Shown one piece after another: positions 24,008 through 32,907 of a stretch of 64,000 nt of DNA. A program made the translations under genes and the position numbers. This stretch comes from Acetobacter sp. (GTDB lineage: Bacteria > Pseudomonadota > Alphaproteobacteria > Acetobacterales > Acetobacteraceae), in contig JAFPVE010000011.1 in NCBI GenBank assembly GCA_017413025.1, positions 62,001 through 126,000 on the forward strand, given 5' to 3'. How positions within the stretch are numbered: position 1 is the stretch's first letter; each line of letters begins with the position of its first letter. The notes below the pieces were generated by a model. That model did no database searches and was not told the DNA's origin. It saw only the letters and a list, made by a program, of their open reading frames with translations.

Positions 24008-25471
24008 TTACGCACTTTCTAACATACGCCGCAATAGGGCAACCTCTTCCGCCAGTATACTATCTTGTTGTATCAACTCATCAACACGACTCACAGCATG
24101 CATCACTGTTGTATGATCCCTGTTGCCAAATTTTTTTCCAATTTCTGGCAAAGAACAACTCGTTAACTGTTTAGCAAGATACATAGCCACTTGACGAGGA
24201 CGCGCAACATTTCGCGCTCTCCGTGCAGAAAACATATCTGTTAAACGAATATTCCAATGCTCTGCGACTTTTTTTTGTATTTCCTCAATTGTGACCCGCC
24301 GATCGTAGGCTTTTAGTATATCATGTAGTACTTCCTGTGCAACATCCAACGTCACAGGACGATTAAACAATGTAGCATGAGCAATCAGTCGATTTAATGC
24401 TCCCTCAAGCTCGCGCACATTTGATGTAATTTTATGTGCCAAAAATTCAATGACTTTAATTGGAATAATAACGCCTGCTGTTTTGACTTTAGATTCTAAA
24501 ATAGAAACACGTAACTCAAAAGTTGTTGCGTGAATATCTGCCACCATACCGCAACCAAGACGTGTACGAAGACGATCTTCTAACCCTGACAAATCTGAAG
24601 GAGGCTTATCAGAAGACACAACAATCTGACGTCCCGCCTCAACAATAGCGTTAAATGTATGAAAAAACTCTTCCTGTGTATTATCTTTACCAATAAGAAA
24701 TTGAATGTCATCAATCATTAAAATATTCACAGAACGTAATTGTTCTTTAAACTCAATGATCGATTGTGAGCGAATAGCTGCAATAAAACGGTACATAAAT
24801 TTTTCGGCTGACATATAGGCAACAGACCTCTGCCCCGTTTTAATAATCTCTGCCCCAATAGCATGCATAAGATGCGTTTTACCCAAACCAACACTGCCAT
24901 ACAGAAAAAATGGGTTAAATCCAACACTCGCAGGCATTTCCGCCACACGGCGCGCACAGGCATAAGCAAACTCATTCGGCTTACCCACAACAAATGTATC
25001 AAAAGTAAAACGCTTATCTAGAACAGATTGCCAATCATTGTTAGAATCCTGTAAATCTCCTCCCCTTTCAGAAAGAGATAACACATCTTGCCCTAAAGAA
25101 TCCTTTAAGTCCCCTACAGGTGTCTCCCCACCACACCGTCCTATAGAAAAATTAATCCGTCGTAAATTTTTATTTTCTTGAAGCCATAATTCAGACAAAC
25201 GATGACCATATTTGTCACGCACGGTATCTCGTAAGTAAGAATCGGGTAATAAAAGAATAAGTTCATCACCACGAATCGCACCCAGCGTAATTTTTTCCAA
25301 CCATACCCGATATTCGCTTTCCCCAACCTCTCTCCTCAAACACGCACATATCCGTGACCACGACTCCTCAACATTATCCCCCCCAACACCCACAACATTA
25401 TCTTGATTAAGAGAAGATTTTTCATCCTCATCGGCGTTCGTCATCATTTCTGCACTTTTCCCCCACCTCAT
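24008..25471 (-). CDS. dnaA: Chromosomal replication initiator DnaA
   Basis: DnaA binds origin boxes and melts the origin. Domain I (about 30-110) precedes a linker and the AAA+ domain (about 150-370) with Walker A GSVGLGKTHLM and Walker B NILMIDDIQFL. Domain IV carries the DNA-binding signature GNRDHTTVMHAV. The start is uncertain: GTG 25480, ATG 25471 (used here, 487 residues) and ATG 25447/25444 are all in frame, and a G-rich stretch lies 12 bases before 25447. Upstream are a 450-base gap and rpsT on the same strand. Confidence 0.94.
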   Translation of the reverse strand: MRWGKSAEMMTNADEDEKSSLNQDNVVGVGGDNVEESWSRICACLRREVGESEYRVWLEKITLGAIRGDELILLLPDSYLRDTVRDKYGHRLSELWLQENKNLRRINFSIGRCGGETPVGDLKDSLGQDVLSLSERGGDLQDSNNDWQSVLDKRFTFDTFVVGKPNEFAYACARRVAEMPASVGFNPFFLYGSVGLGKTHLMHAIGAEIIKTGQRSVAYMSAEKFMYRFIAAIRSQSIIEFKEQLRSVNILMIDDIQFLIGKDNTQEEFFHTFNAIVEAGRQIVVSSDKPPSDLSGLEDRLRTRLGCGMVADIHATTFELRVSILESKVKTAGVIIPIKVIEFLAHKITSNVRELEGALNRLIAHATLFNRPVTLDVAQEVLHDILKAYDRRVTIEEIQKKVAEHWNIRLTDMFSARRARNVARPRQVAMYLAKQLTSCSLPEIGKKFGNRDHTTVMHAVSRVDELIQQDSILAEEVALLRRMLESA

Positions 25472-25709
25472 CCAATCCACTCATCTCGTTTACCACATTT
25501 ATTCAATAAAACAAATTTCTACAAAATATTTAAATACTTAAATCTTCTCTACACAGTCATAATAACTTCTCAAACATGACCTTTTTAGAAAAAGACCGGA
25601 AAGGTAAAATCGATCAAGACATTAAAAAACGTGCGTCTTGTTAAAATTTCACACCCCTTATTGATTAACATCTCATGTACGAATTTAAGGATAATTTTAG
25701 GAGCAATCT

Positions 25710-25880
25710 ATGCTTTGTCAGAAATCACGACTCTTTAATAAAAAGCTAGAATACCTCTGTGAAACCAGACAACACAAAAGCTTTAAAGACATAACCATTA
25801 AAATAAAAAAGGATAGGGTCACAAGCATGACCCTACCACAAATTACTATACTTGTAGAACGTCAAACCGCTCTCGTCTAA
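25710..25880 (+). CDS. Possible small protein, 56 residues, function unknown
   Basis: An open frame of 56 codons starts at ATG 25710, with a good ribosome binding site (TTAGGAG, about 6 bases upstream). The product is basic (many Lys) with no signal peptide. Residues 25-50 (FKDITIKIKKDRVTSM) look loosely like the beta-strand core of small YezD/DUF2292-type proteins, a weak resemblance only. Against the gene: a hairpin that probably terminates rpsT on the opposite strand lies inside it. It is antisense to the rpsT 3' region and faces rpsT. Confidence 0.3.
   Translation: MLCQKSRLFNKKLEYLCETRQHKSFKDITIKIKKDRVTSMTLPQITILVERQTALV
25798..25835 (-). terminator. Probable Rho-independent terminator of rpsT
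   Basis: TAGGGTCA (25814-25821) and TGACCCTA (25828-25835) form an 8-base stem with loop CAAGCA. Read on the minus strand, the stem is followed after three bases by TTTTTTATTTT (25798-25808). It sits about 100 bases after the rpsT stop, in the right direction. Confidence 0.6.
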
Positions 25881-25932
25881 AATCTCCCTCAACAAAGCAA
25901 GAAAAAACGCCTACACTCCTCTAAAAACGCTA

Positions 25933-26202
25933 TTAAGCTGTAGCTAAAGCTTTCACACGCGCTGACAAACGTGAAATCTTCCGTGCAACAGTATTACGAT
26001 GAAGAACACCCTTTGTTGCAGCACGCTGAATCTCAGGCTGAGCAATACGCAAAGCCTCACGCGCTGCAGCATGGTCGCCAGAAGCAATAGCTACTTCGAC
26101 CTTTTTAACAAAAGTACGCACACGCGATTTACGTGCCGTATTACGAGCATTCCGTTTAGCAGATTGCCGAATGCGCTTACGCGCAGAAGCGATGTTCGCC
26201 AT
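25933..26202 (-). CDS. rpsT: 30S ribosomal protein S20
   Basis: S20 is a primary 16S rRNA-binding protein. The 89-residue, Lys/Arg-rich sequence begins [21 protein letters not shown] and contains [22 protein letters not shown], both family-typical. It sits upstream of dnaA on the same strand, a common alphaproteobacterial arrangement. The leader (26203-26340) has a long stable hairpin inside a possible larger fold, so leader-based control is plausible. Confidence 0.96.
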   Translation of the reverse strand: MANIASARKRIRQSAKRNARNTARKSRVRTFVKKVEVAIASGDHAAAREALRIAQPEIQRAATKGVLHRNTVARKISRLSARVKALATA

Positions 26203-26274
26203 GAGTTCCTATTCTATCCAGTTACTTTAATATAAACGATTTCAACATAATTGAGTTCTGATCAAAACCTCGCC

Positions 26275-26336
26275 CTGAAGTGTGAAAGGCCTAAAGCCAC
26301 CTTTCACAACAACTACACTCGTGTTTCCTGCTTCAG
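26275..26336 (-). ncRNA. Candidate structured element in the rpsT 5' leader
   Basis: A perfect 9-base stem TGTGAAAGG/CCTTTCACA with a 10-base loop spans 26281-26308. It is enclosed, together with a small ACAC/GTGT hairpin (26315-26324), by CTGAAG (26275-26280) pairing with CTTCAG (26331-26336). This gives a possible three-way junction 73-134 bases upstream of the rpsT ATG. No T tract follows the stem on either strand, so it is not a simple terminator. It is a fold seen by eye, not a known RNA family. Confidence 0.4.
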
Positions 26337-26908
26337 CAGACATCACTTACCCCACTGCTATCAAGAGACTTTAACCACTCCATATAGCTGAACAAAGCTC
26401 GCCAAAACCCGATTTCCTGACTATTTATCATATAACAAACAAAAACACAACTCTCAATAACATCGTAATTACCCTTAAACAGAAAATTAGATCTCACACA
26501 AAAGAGTAATAGCCTTCTTACGATAAAATACTCTCCATTTGACCCCTTATTTAATACTTTTTTAATGTTTTTACAGAAAAACAACTTTTGCAGATTTTTT
26601 TCACACAATACCGTTAAATTCTAAAAGGATCTGATTTTTTCAGAAGAATTCCCATCCAAAAACCCTGATCCTATGATTCCTAACCATATGAGAAATTAAG
26701 AAAAATTTATTAAAGACACCCTCAATATTATAAAAATTTGTTACAAAAGAAAAATCTATAAAAGATAACGACAAACTTCACCCAGACGCTTTATTGTATT
26801 TTAAAATGATATGACAATATTAAGTAATAAATATTCTTTGATTTTTTTACTTGTTTTACTTGAAACATTACAAACTATTGACAAACAACGAAGGTAAAAA
26901 CTTTCACT
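26337..26908. other. Very AT-rich divergent gap between rpsT and ubiE
   Basis: Apart from the rpsT leader there is no convincing gene here. A 91-codon minus-strand frame (26333-26608) begins with TTG, lacks a ribosome binding site and overlaps the leader structure. The sequence is strongly AT-rich, especially 26690-26880, and lies at the point where the flanking genes diverge, next to dnaA. One loose DnaA-box-like TTTTTCACA is near 26595. An origin role is possible but unproven. Confidence 0.4.
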
Positions 26909-27700
26909 ATGACTAGACATATAACAGACCACAACTTTACAGCGTCTTCCCGTTTACCAGAAGAATCAAAAGAAACTGATTTTGGTTTTCGTACTGTTCC
27001 AACGACTGAGAAAAAAAACCTCGTCCGTGAGGTATTTGATAGTGTTGCCCCTCGTTACGACATTATGAATGACCTTATGTCATTAGGTATTCATCGTATT
27101 TGGAAACGTCTCTTTATCACCAAACTTGCACCCCATCCGAGTTTAAGACTCCTTGATTTAGCAAGTGGCACGGGTGACATTGCTTTTGGATGGCTTAAAA
27201 ACAATGGTGGGCACGCCATTATGACAGATGTTAACGTCTCTATGCTCTTTCTTGGGCGCGATCGTGCCCTTAACCGTGGACTTATTTCGTCTCTGTCTTT
27301 TTGTGTAGCGGATGCCGAAACTCTTCCTTTTCCAGATATGTCGGTTGATCGCGTTTCCATAGCGTTTGGCTTACGTAATTGTACCGATAAAATAGCCGTT
27401 ATTCGTGAAGCAAGGCGTGTACTACGCCCTGGTGGGCGTTTCTTTTGCCTTGAATTTTCTAAAGTTCAGATTGCTGCTCTTTCCCCTCTTTATGAAGCAT
27501 GGTCATTTAAAGTACTGCCCACGATGGGGAAAATTGTCGCAAAAGATCGTGCAAGCTATCAATATCTTGCAGAAAGTATCCGTACTTTTCCCGATCCAGA
27601 AACCCTTGCCGATATGTTTCGGCAAGCCCACTTTTCCCATGTAACCTATCAGCTCCTTTCAGGAGGTATTGTTGCTATTCATTCAGGTTGGCGTCTTTAG
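26909..27700 (+). CDS. ubiE: Ubiquinone/menaquinone methyltransferase
   Basis: UbiE does the C-methylation of the quinone ring using S-adenosylmethionine. The 263-residue protein has the SAM-binding LLDLASGTGDIAF and the family motifs VREVFDSVAPRYDIMNDLMS, VSIAFGLRNCTDK and RPGGRFFCLEFSK. Many Alphaproteobacteria carry mutM before and ubiB after ubiE; neither is present here. coaBC follows after 117 bases. The ribosome binding site (GAAGGT) is rather far from the ATG. Confidence 0.95.
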   Translation: MTRHITDHNFTASSRLPEESKETDFGFRTVPTTEKKNLVREVFDSVAPRYDIMNDLMSLGIHRIWKRLFITKLAPHPSLRLLDLASGTGDIAFGWLKNNGGHAIMTDVNVSMLFLGRDRALNRGLISSLSFCVADAETLPFPDMSVDRVSIAFGLRNCTDKIAVIREARRVLRPGGRFFCLEFSKVQIAALSPLYEAWSFKVLPTMGKIVAKDRASYQYLAESIRTFPDPETLADMFRQAHFSHVTYQLLSGGIVAIHSGWRL

Positions 27701-27817
27701 AAACTTCTTAAAGAAAAATCATTTTCTTTAAAACTCTCTCTTCTAAAAATATCTAAAAATGTCTTTTAAAACCTCTTCAAACCTGCACATGAACGCAAGT
27801 CATCTTAAAATAAACCT

Positions 27818-29080
27818 ATGAATCTCTCTTCTTACTCTGTTTTATTGATTGTTAGTGGAAGTATTGCGGCGTGCAAAATACCCGATATTCTTCGCCCCCT
27901 CAAAGCAGCGGGGATAAATATACGCTGTGTTCTTACACAAGGAGGTGCAAAATTTATAACCCCGACAACATTACAAACCCTTTCTGACTCGCCAGTTTCT
28001 ATGGAACTCTTCCCAACAGCAGATACAGAAAGCCCCCTACAGCACATTACTCTCGCACGTTGGGCTGACCTTATTTTAATATGCCCTGCTTCAGCAAATT
28101 TTTTAGCGCGCATAGCAAATGGATTAGCAGACGACCTTGCAAGCACCCTTTTACTTGCCACAACTACCCCTGTTTTGGCTGCCCCAGCCATGAACCCCCA
28201 TATGTGGGAACATCCTGCAACACAACACAACATCACCACCCTTACCGAACGAGGCGTAACGATTCTCCCCCCTGTTTATGGGACTCTCGCCTGTGGCGAA
28301 TCCGGCTTTGGTCGTATGCCAGAACCTCAAAATATTGTTGATGCTGTTTTGGCGTTTTTTCGCGCAAAGAGACAAAAAACAGGTCCCCTCGCCGATGTTA
28401 AAATACTTGTTACAGCCGGTCCAACGCACGAATCGTTAGACCCTGTTCGTTATTTAACGAATCGTTCTTCTGGCAAACAAGGTTATGCGATAGCCGAAGC
28501 CTTTGCCGATCAAGGCGCGCTCGTTACCCTTATCAGCGGACCTGTCGCCCTTCCTCCACCGGCAGGTATCCACACCGTCATTTGTGAAACAGCCCGACAA
28601 ATGCACCATACCGTGATGACAATGCGCCCCTATGATATTGCTGTTTGTACAGCCGCCGTCGCTGATTGGCGACCTGAAATCGAAAAAACACAAAAAATTA
28701 AAAAAAATGAAAAAATTGAAATACCTACTTGTTCAGTAAACTCCTGCCACTCCCTTACTCTCGTTGCGAATCCTGACATTTTAGCGGAACTTTCACAACC
28801 TTCCTCTTTACGACCGAAACTTGTTATCGGGTTTGCTGCCGAAACAGAAAACCTCATACCACATGCCCAAGCTAAATTACGCCGTAAAGGATGCGATTGG
28901 CTTATTGCCAATGATGTCAGCCTCTCACATCACGTCATGGGTGGAGATCATAATAAAATCTTTCTCCTCTCTCATAACCAAGCGGGAGAATGTCAGGTTG
29001 AAGAATGGCAAACGCTTCCTAAAACCGAGATTGCTCGCCGTCTTGTTCAACGCGTAATTATGTCTCATCAAAAAAAATAG
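27818..29080 (+). CDS. coaBC: Bifunctional phosphopantothenoylcysteine decarboxylase/synthetase
   Basis: CoaBC couples cysteine to 4'-phosphopantothenate and decarboxylates the product in CoA synthesis. The N-terminal FMN decarboxylase half (about 1-185) shows VSGSIAACK, the catalytic His region LQHITLARWAD and PAMNPHMWEHPATQHN. The C-terminal synthetase half (about 190-420) shows VTAGPTHESLDPVRYLTNRSSGKQG, split here only for length, and VIGFAAETEN. The 420-residue length is normal. dut follows 68 bases later. Confidence 0.95.
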   Translation: MNLSSYSVLLIVSGSIAACKIPDILRPLKAAGINIRCVLTQGGAKFITPTTLQTLSDSPVSMELFPTADTESPLQHITLARWADLILICPASANFLARIANGLADDLASTLLLATTTPVLAAPAMNPHMWEHPATQHNITTLTERGVTILPPVYGTLACGESGFGRMPEPQNIVDAVLAFFRAKRQKTGPLADVKILVTAGPTHESLDPVRYLTNRSSGKQGYAIAEAFADQGALVTLISGPVALPPPAGIHTVICETARQMHHTVMTMRPYDIAVCTAAVADWRPEIEKTQKIKKNEKIEIPTCSVNSCHSLTLVANPDILAELSQPSSLRPKLVIGFAAETENLIPHAQAKLRRKGCDWLIANDVSLSHHVMGGDHNKIFLLSHNQAGECQVEEWQTLPKTEIARRLVQRVIMSHQKK

Positions 29081-29148
29081 CGTGAGTGATAGGGAACAAG
29101 CACAATATCTCCTTCAACAAATGTACCTCTCTTAAAATTTAGGAAAAA

Positions 29149-29637
29149 ATGAACATGAAAAACCCATCAGAAAGTACTGCCTTAGAACTGACATCTCCAG
29201 TGCTTCAGGTTAAAGTCAAAAGACTTCCTCACGCCGTGGGGCTTCCCCTTCCGTCTTATGCCACGGCAGGCGCAGCAGGCATAGATTTACACGCAGCTGA
29301 AGCTGCAACGCTTCCACCGCAAGGCAGAACGCTCATCCCAACAGGGCTTTGCATTGCTCTGCCACCCAGGTATGAAATGCAAATTAGACCACGTTCAGGT
29401 TTAGCCTTAAAACATGGTTTAATATTGCCCAATGCCCCTGGTACCATTGACGAAGATTATCGAGGAGAGCTTAAAATTATTGTCATGAACCTAGGGCAGG
29501 AAGTCTTTCATATCGACAGAGGCATGCGCATCGCTCAAGCTGTGATTGCCCCTGTTTCTCGCATAACATGGCTTGAATGCACAGATTTAGAGATAACTGA
29601 CCGTGGCAACAGTGGATTTGGCAGCACAGGCACTTGA
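29149..29637 (+). CDS. dut: dUTP diphosphatase
   Basis: Dut hydrolyses dUTP to dUMP, keeping uracil out of DNA. The five trimeric dUTPase motifs are present: AGAAGIDLHAAE, PRSGLALKHGL, GTIDEDYRGELK, RGMRIAQAVI and RGNSGFGSTGT at the C-terminus. An N-terminal leader of about 20 residues precedes the core. AGGA lies 5 bases before the ATG at 29149, though ATG 29155 is possible too. Confidence 0.96.
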   Translation: MNMKNPSESTALELTSPVLQVKVKRLPHAVGLPLPSYATAGAAGIDLHAAEAATLPPQGRTLIPTGLCIALPPRYEMQIRPRSGLALKHGLILPNAPGTIDEDYRGELKIIVMNLGQEVFHIDRGMRIAQAVIAPVSRITWLECTDLEITDRGNSGFGSTGT

Positions 29638-29673
29638 AATATTTGACGGCATGCCAATCTAATAAAAAATATC

Positions 29674-29755
29674 TTGACACTTGTGTTTAAATAGACCATT
29701 CATAATGGTATAAGCTTGAAGTTATAGGGAGAATATATTCTATATAACTTAAGCT
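29674..29755 (+). promoter_or_regulatory. Promoter-like region and inverted repeats upstream of flp
   Basis: TTGACA (29674-29679) is a good -35, but CATAAT (29701-29706) is 21 bases away, longer than ideal. CCATT/AATGG (29696-29708) brackets it. Downstream, AGCTT-G-AAGTTATA (29713-29726) can pair with TATAACTTAAGCT (29743-29755), giving a long stem with one bulge in the flp leader. Its loop contains the palindrome GAATATATTC. Confidence 0.35.
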
Positions 29756-29780
29756 ATTGTTTTAAGAAGGAGATTTTCTT

Positions 29781-29981
29781 ATGAACGTAGAAATGGTTGT
29801 TGCTTATCTTACCGAAGTCCGTCATCGTTTCGCGCAGGACTCTAAAGGGGTTACAGCTATTGAGTATGGTCTTATCGCCGCGCTTATTGCTGTAGTTATT
29901 ATCTCTACAGTGAAACTCGTCGGAACCAACTTGACACAGGTGTTCTCTAAAATTGCGAGTAGTTTGGCCCAGACAGGTTAA
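29781..29981 (+). CDS. flp: Flp-type pilin
   Basis: This is the major pilin of a Tad (tight adherence) pilus. The 66-residue prepilin has a short charged leader, then SKGVTAIEYGLIAALIAV. Cleavage by the prepilin peptidase would follow the Gly of KG, and the GLIAALIAV hydrophobic stretch is the Flp signature. A strong AAGGAG precedes the ATG. The gene is on the plus strand, convergent with the minus-strand tad genes, and has its own leader and terminator, consistent with high separate expression. Confidence 0.93.
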   Translation: MNVEMVVAYLTEVRHRFAQDSKGVTAIEYGLIAALIAVVIISTVKLVGTNLTQVFSKIASSLAQTG

Positions 29982-30017
29982 TAAAAAACCTGTGCGAAGT
30001 GATTAAAACACTTTCTC

Positions 30018-30059
30018 AGAAAAAAGGGTTGGTGATGGCATGCACCGACCCTTTTTTCT
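30018..30059. terminator. Bidirectional Rho-independent terminator between flp and tadD
   Basis: A 17-base stem (30018-30034 with 30043-30059, one G-T wobble) encloses the loop ATGGCATG. The stem base is A-rich on the left and T-rich on the right, so both strands read as a GC stem followed by a T tract. It would stop flp on the plus strand and tadD on the minus strand. Confidence 0.85.
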
Positions 30060-30141
30060 TTGTAACTCAGCTTTAAAAATATATTTAACAGGTTTACTAC
30101 CCTTTCACCTTATTAATATTGTATGATGGAATGTAAATTCA

Positions 30142-31038
30142 TTACTTTCTTCTATGAGAATATGCCCTATTCACAATAACACTCTGAACATTCCGGTTTG
30201 ACTCCGACTCTGATGAAAGAGAACTTATACCGGAAACCCCGCCAAGCCTTTCTTCTTTAACAGAGTCTCTCGCCCCTCCACCTAACATATCAGAAGAAAG
30301 CAGAGAAGGTGCTGGCGATGAAGAAACATTTTCATCAACAGTGCCATTTGGTTGTCGATGAATCTCTAGCATTTTGCTCACATAGTCAAAATCTGCACGA
30401 ATTTTAGGCGTTGCATCTCCAGATACAGCTAAAGGATATAATGTTTGATAAGCAAGATCATAATTACCGCTGAGAACATACGATAATGATAAATTCACCT
30501 GGGCAGGAATAAGTAGCGGGTTGAGTTTCATTGCTTGGTAATAAGCCTCTTGTGCAGCTTTATGGTTGCCTACTGTATCGTAAGCGATGCCCAAATCTAC
30601 CCAGACTTTTGCATTCCGTGGAGCCTGTAATGATAAATTCTTAAGTTCTTTTAAGGCTTCTTGCGGGCTCGTATGGAGCATAACCCGCGCTAATCCTTTC
30701 TGTGCCTCGATATTAGAGGGATCTCTCCGTAATGCATCTTGATAGAGCAAAATAGCTGGTTGAAAACGCCTAAGTTGCAAATTAGCCCGTGCCAGTTCAA
30801 TCAAAGTCGGCACATCTTCGGGGTGATTACTAATATAGCGTCGTAAAATCCTCAGAGCCGGCATAGGAGCCCCGTTATCTAGCTCCACATGTGCTGTGAG
30901 CAAATCCTTCTGTTCAACAGCACTCTCGGTAGCACATCCTGCCGTAAGCCCTACAAGAAACAGAGCAGCACAAACCCAAAAACCTTTCCGCACGCCCACT
31001 AATCCCCCTCCTCGTACCCCCCTAATAAGCCTATACAT
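30142..31038 (-). CDS. tadD: Tad pilus TPR lipoprotein TadD
   Basis: TadD-type lipoproteins help assemble the secretin of the Tad system. The 298-residue protein has a signal peptide ending in the lipobox LTAGC (about residue 34). Tandem tetratricopeptide repeats follow (about 45-215, e.g. AKVWVDLGIAYDTVGNHKAAQEAY, given here in part), then a Ser-rich tail. It starts 17 bases after tadC and is the last gene of the cpa/tad run, ending at the shared terminator. Confidence 0.85.
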   Translation of the reverse strand: MYRLIRGVRGGGLVGVRKGFWVCAALFLVGLTAGCATESAVEQKDLLTAHVELDNGAPMPALRILRRYISNHPEDVPTLIELARANLQLRRFQPAILLYQDALRRDPSNIEAQKGLARVMLHTSPQEALKELKNLSLQAPRNAKVWVDLGIAYDTVGNHKAAQEAYYQAMKLNPLLIPAQVNLSLSYVLSGNYDLAYQTLYPLAVSGDATPKIRADFDYVSKMLEIHRQPNGTVDENVSSSPAPSLLSSDMLGGGARDSVKEERLGGVSGISSLSSESESNRNVQSVIVNRAYSHRRK

Positions 31039-31055
31039 AATTAATTAAGTTATCA

Positions 31056-31949
31056 CTAGCTATATATTGCCAATGCTTTTAATACACCTGGTGCTAAAAG
31101 AGCAATAAATAACACAGGCAAAATAAACACAATCATCGGTACCGTCATCAAAGCAGGAATTTGAGCCACTTTTTCTTGAAACCGTAACATTGTTTCCTTT
31201 TTTGACTCTTCAGCAAGAGTACGAAACGCTTCCCCTAACGGAGTACCGAGTTCATAAGACTGAATCAATACAGAAGAAATCTGTTTCATAATCGGTAAGC
31301 CTGTGCGCCGTGAAAGCAAACGAAAAACCTCAATTCGATCGGGGATGACCTGAAAATCATTAACAGTCATATTTAATTCTTTAGACACAGCTGGATTTAG
31401 GTTTTTCATTTCATGCGCGACGCGTCCTATTGCTACTTCTGCTGGCATACCCACTTCTACACAAATCACCAAAAGATCAAGCGCGTCTGCCATGCCCATT
31501 TGAACATTTTCTATATATTTTTTACGCCAACGCGACATCGCCATATCAGGGCCAATCAGCCCAAAAATAGGGAAAACAATAGGATATAGCGGTTGATGAA
31601 ACAAAAGATAACAAATAATATAAAGCACGCAGCCAAGTACAAATAAAGACAGTTTTGCCCCTAAAAAACTATAATATGCATGTGGTCCAACACCCACCTT
31701 AATAGTATCAAGTGTTTTTTGGGAAATAATTCCCCGTCCATCTAACCACATACCTACTTGTCTGAAAAAAAACTGTGCACGCCCTGAAAAAGTCTTTGGT
31801 AACTCGACAGAAGTATCTGAAGTTGACGTTACAACAAGTGTTCTTTTTAGCATGTTTAAACGCTGTTGCCGCTGCACTTGACGAAAAACCTCTGCCAACA
31901 AAACAAACGCCACTCCGCCAAACAATAAAAAGATTACAAACTCTTTCAT
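31056..31949 (-). CDS. tadC: Tad inner-membrane platform protein TadC
   Basis: TadC is one of the two GspF-type inner-membrane platform proteins on which the ATPase acts. The 297-residue protein has an N-terminal membrane helix, a central pair (about 105-145), the cytoplasmic DALDLLVICVEVGMPAEVAI region typical of T2SSF domains, and a C-terminal hydrophobic hairpin (PVLFIALLAPGVLKAL). It lies 9 bases downstream of tadB. Confidence 0.9.
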   Translation of the reverse strand: MKEFVIFLLFGGVAFVLLAEVFRQVQRQQRLNMLKRTLVVTSTSDTSVELPKTFSGRAQFFFRQVGMWLDGRGIISQKTLDTIKVGVGPHAYYSFLGAKLSLFVLGCVLYIICYLLFHQPLYPIVFPIFGLIGPDMAMSRWRKKYIENVQMGMADALDLLVICVEVGMPAEVAIGRVAHEMKNLNPAVSKELNMTVNDFQVIPDRIEVFRLLSRRTGLPIMKQISSVLIQSYELGTPLGEAFRTLAEESKKETMLRFQEKVAQIPALMTVPMIVFILPVLFIALLAPGVLKALAIYS

Positions 31950-31958
31950 GGTTATACC

Positions 31959-32903
31959 CTATTTTGTAATACGTCCAATTAACCAGCGAATAATATAAAA
32001 ACCGATACTCCACAAAGTAACCCCAGCGATTAAACAATAATGCCCACTCTTACTTGTAAAGAAAGGCGAAAAATAAGTATGATCTTCTAAGAACACAATT
32101 ACAACAATCACGATAGGCAAGCCCAAGAGGATATAGCTTGTCATTTTGGCTTCACCTGTCGCAGCCACCCCTTTTTTCTGAACCTCCAATCTTTCTCGTA
32201 CAGTTTTCTCAACGCCTGCCATAACGTCAGCAAGCCCACCCCCTGCTGTTGCTTGTAAAGCCACAACAACCGACAAAAACGAATACCCCGCTAAACCAAG
32301 ACGCCGACTCATTGTCGCAAAAGACTCAGGCAGATCGGTACCCATAGCCGTTTCATCCAGTACCTCCTGAAACAAACTCTTTGTCGGTTCCGACATTTCA
32401 AGAGCCACCATTTGAATAGCCCGTTTCAAAGGTGTTCCTACCCGCAAGGCACGCACTAGAAGACCAACCGTTTCTGGCAATTGGTCACGCACTTTATGCA
32501 CATAACGATTATAAATTCTTCCATAATACTGACGCACAAGAAATGCCCACAAGAAAATCCATAAAAGACCTGCGTTCCCAAAAAACAACGACCCTATCCA
32601 AAGCCCCAACGCCAGAAAAATAAATGCAATAATGAGAATCTTTCTATTATTGGTAACAATACGTTCTGCAACGCCAAAATTTAAAATTTTATACAAAATA
32701 AAACGCCATATCTTCTTCAAAACATCAGAAGATAAAACCTCTTGATTCTCGTCAAGCGTTTTCAGATGTACTTTATGATAATGTTTAACGTGTTGCGTTA
32801 TTTGATCTTGCCGCGCTTGCTCACGTGCCATGGTAAGGTAGATCCAACCTCCTCCCCCCATGTAAGCAACAAATGCGACAAGTGCAATTGCTGTACTATT
32901 CAC
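31959..32903 (-). CDS. tadB: Tad inner-membrane platform protein TadB
   Basis: This is the partner GspF-type platform protein. The 314-residue sequence has an N-terminal membrane helix, two central membrane helices (about 90-130), the T2SSF stretch PETVGLLVRALRVGTPLKRA and C-terminal membrane segments. It follows cpaF by 4 bases and precedes tadC by 9, a conserved Tad order. Confidence 0.9.
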   Translation of the reverse strand: MNSTAIALVAFVAYMGGGGWIYLTMAREQARQDQITQHVKHYHKVHLKTLDENQEVLSSDVLKKIWRFILYKILNFGVAERIVTNNRKILIIAFIFLALGLWIGSLFFGNAGLLWIFLWAFLVRQYYGRIYNRYVHKVRDQLPETVGLLVRALRVGTPLKRAIQMVALEMSEPTKSLFQEVLDETAMGTDLPESFATMSRRLGLAGYSFLSVVVALQATAGGGLADVMAGVEKTVRERLEVQKKGVAATGEAKMTSYILLGLPIVIVVIVFLEDHTYFSPFFTSKSGHYCLIAGVTLWSIGFYIIRWLIGRITK

Positions 32904-32907
32904 ACTC

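Noticed and set aside
26333..26608. 91-codon minus-strand frame between rpsT and ubiE
   Set aside because: Starts at TTG without a ribosome binding site, has Cys/Phe-rich composition typical of AT-rich non-coding sequence, and overlaps the rpsT leader structure.
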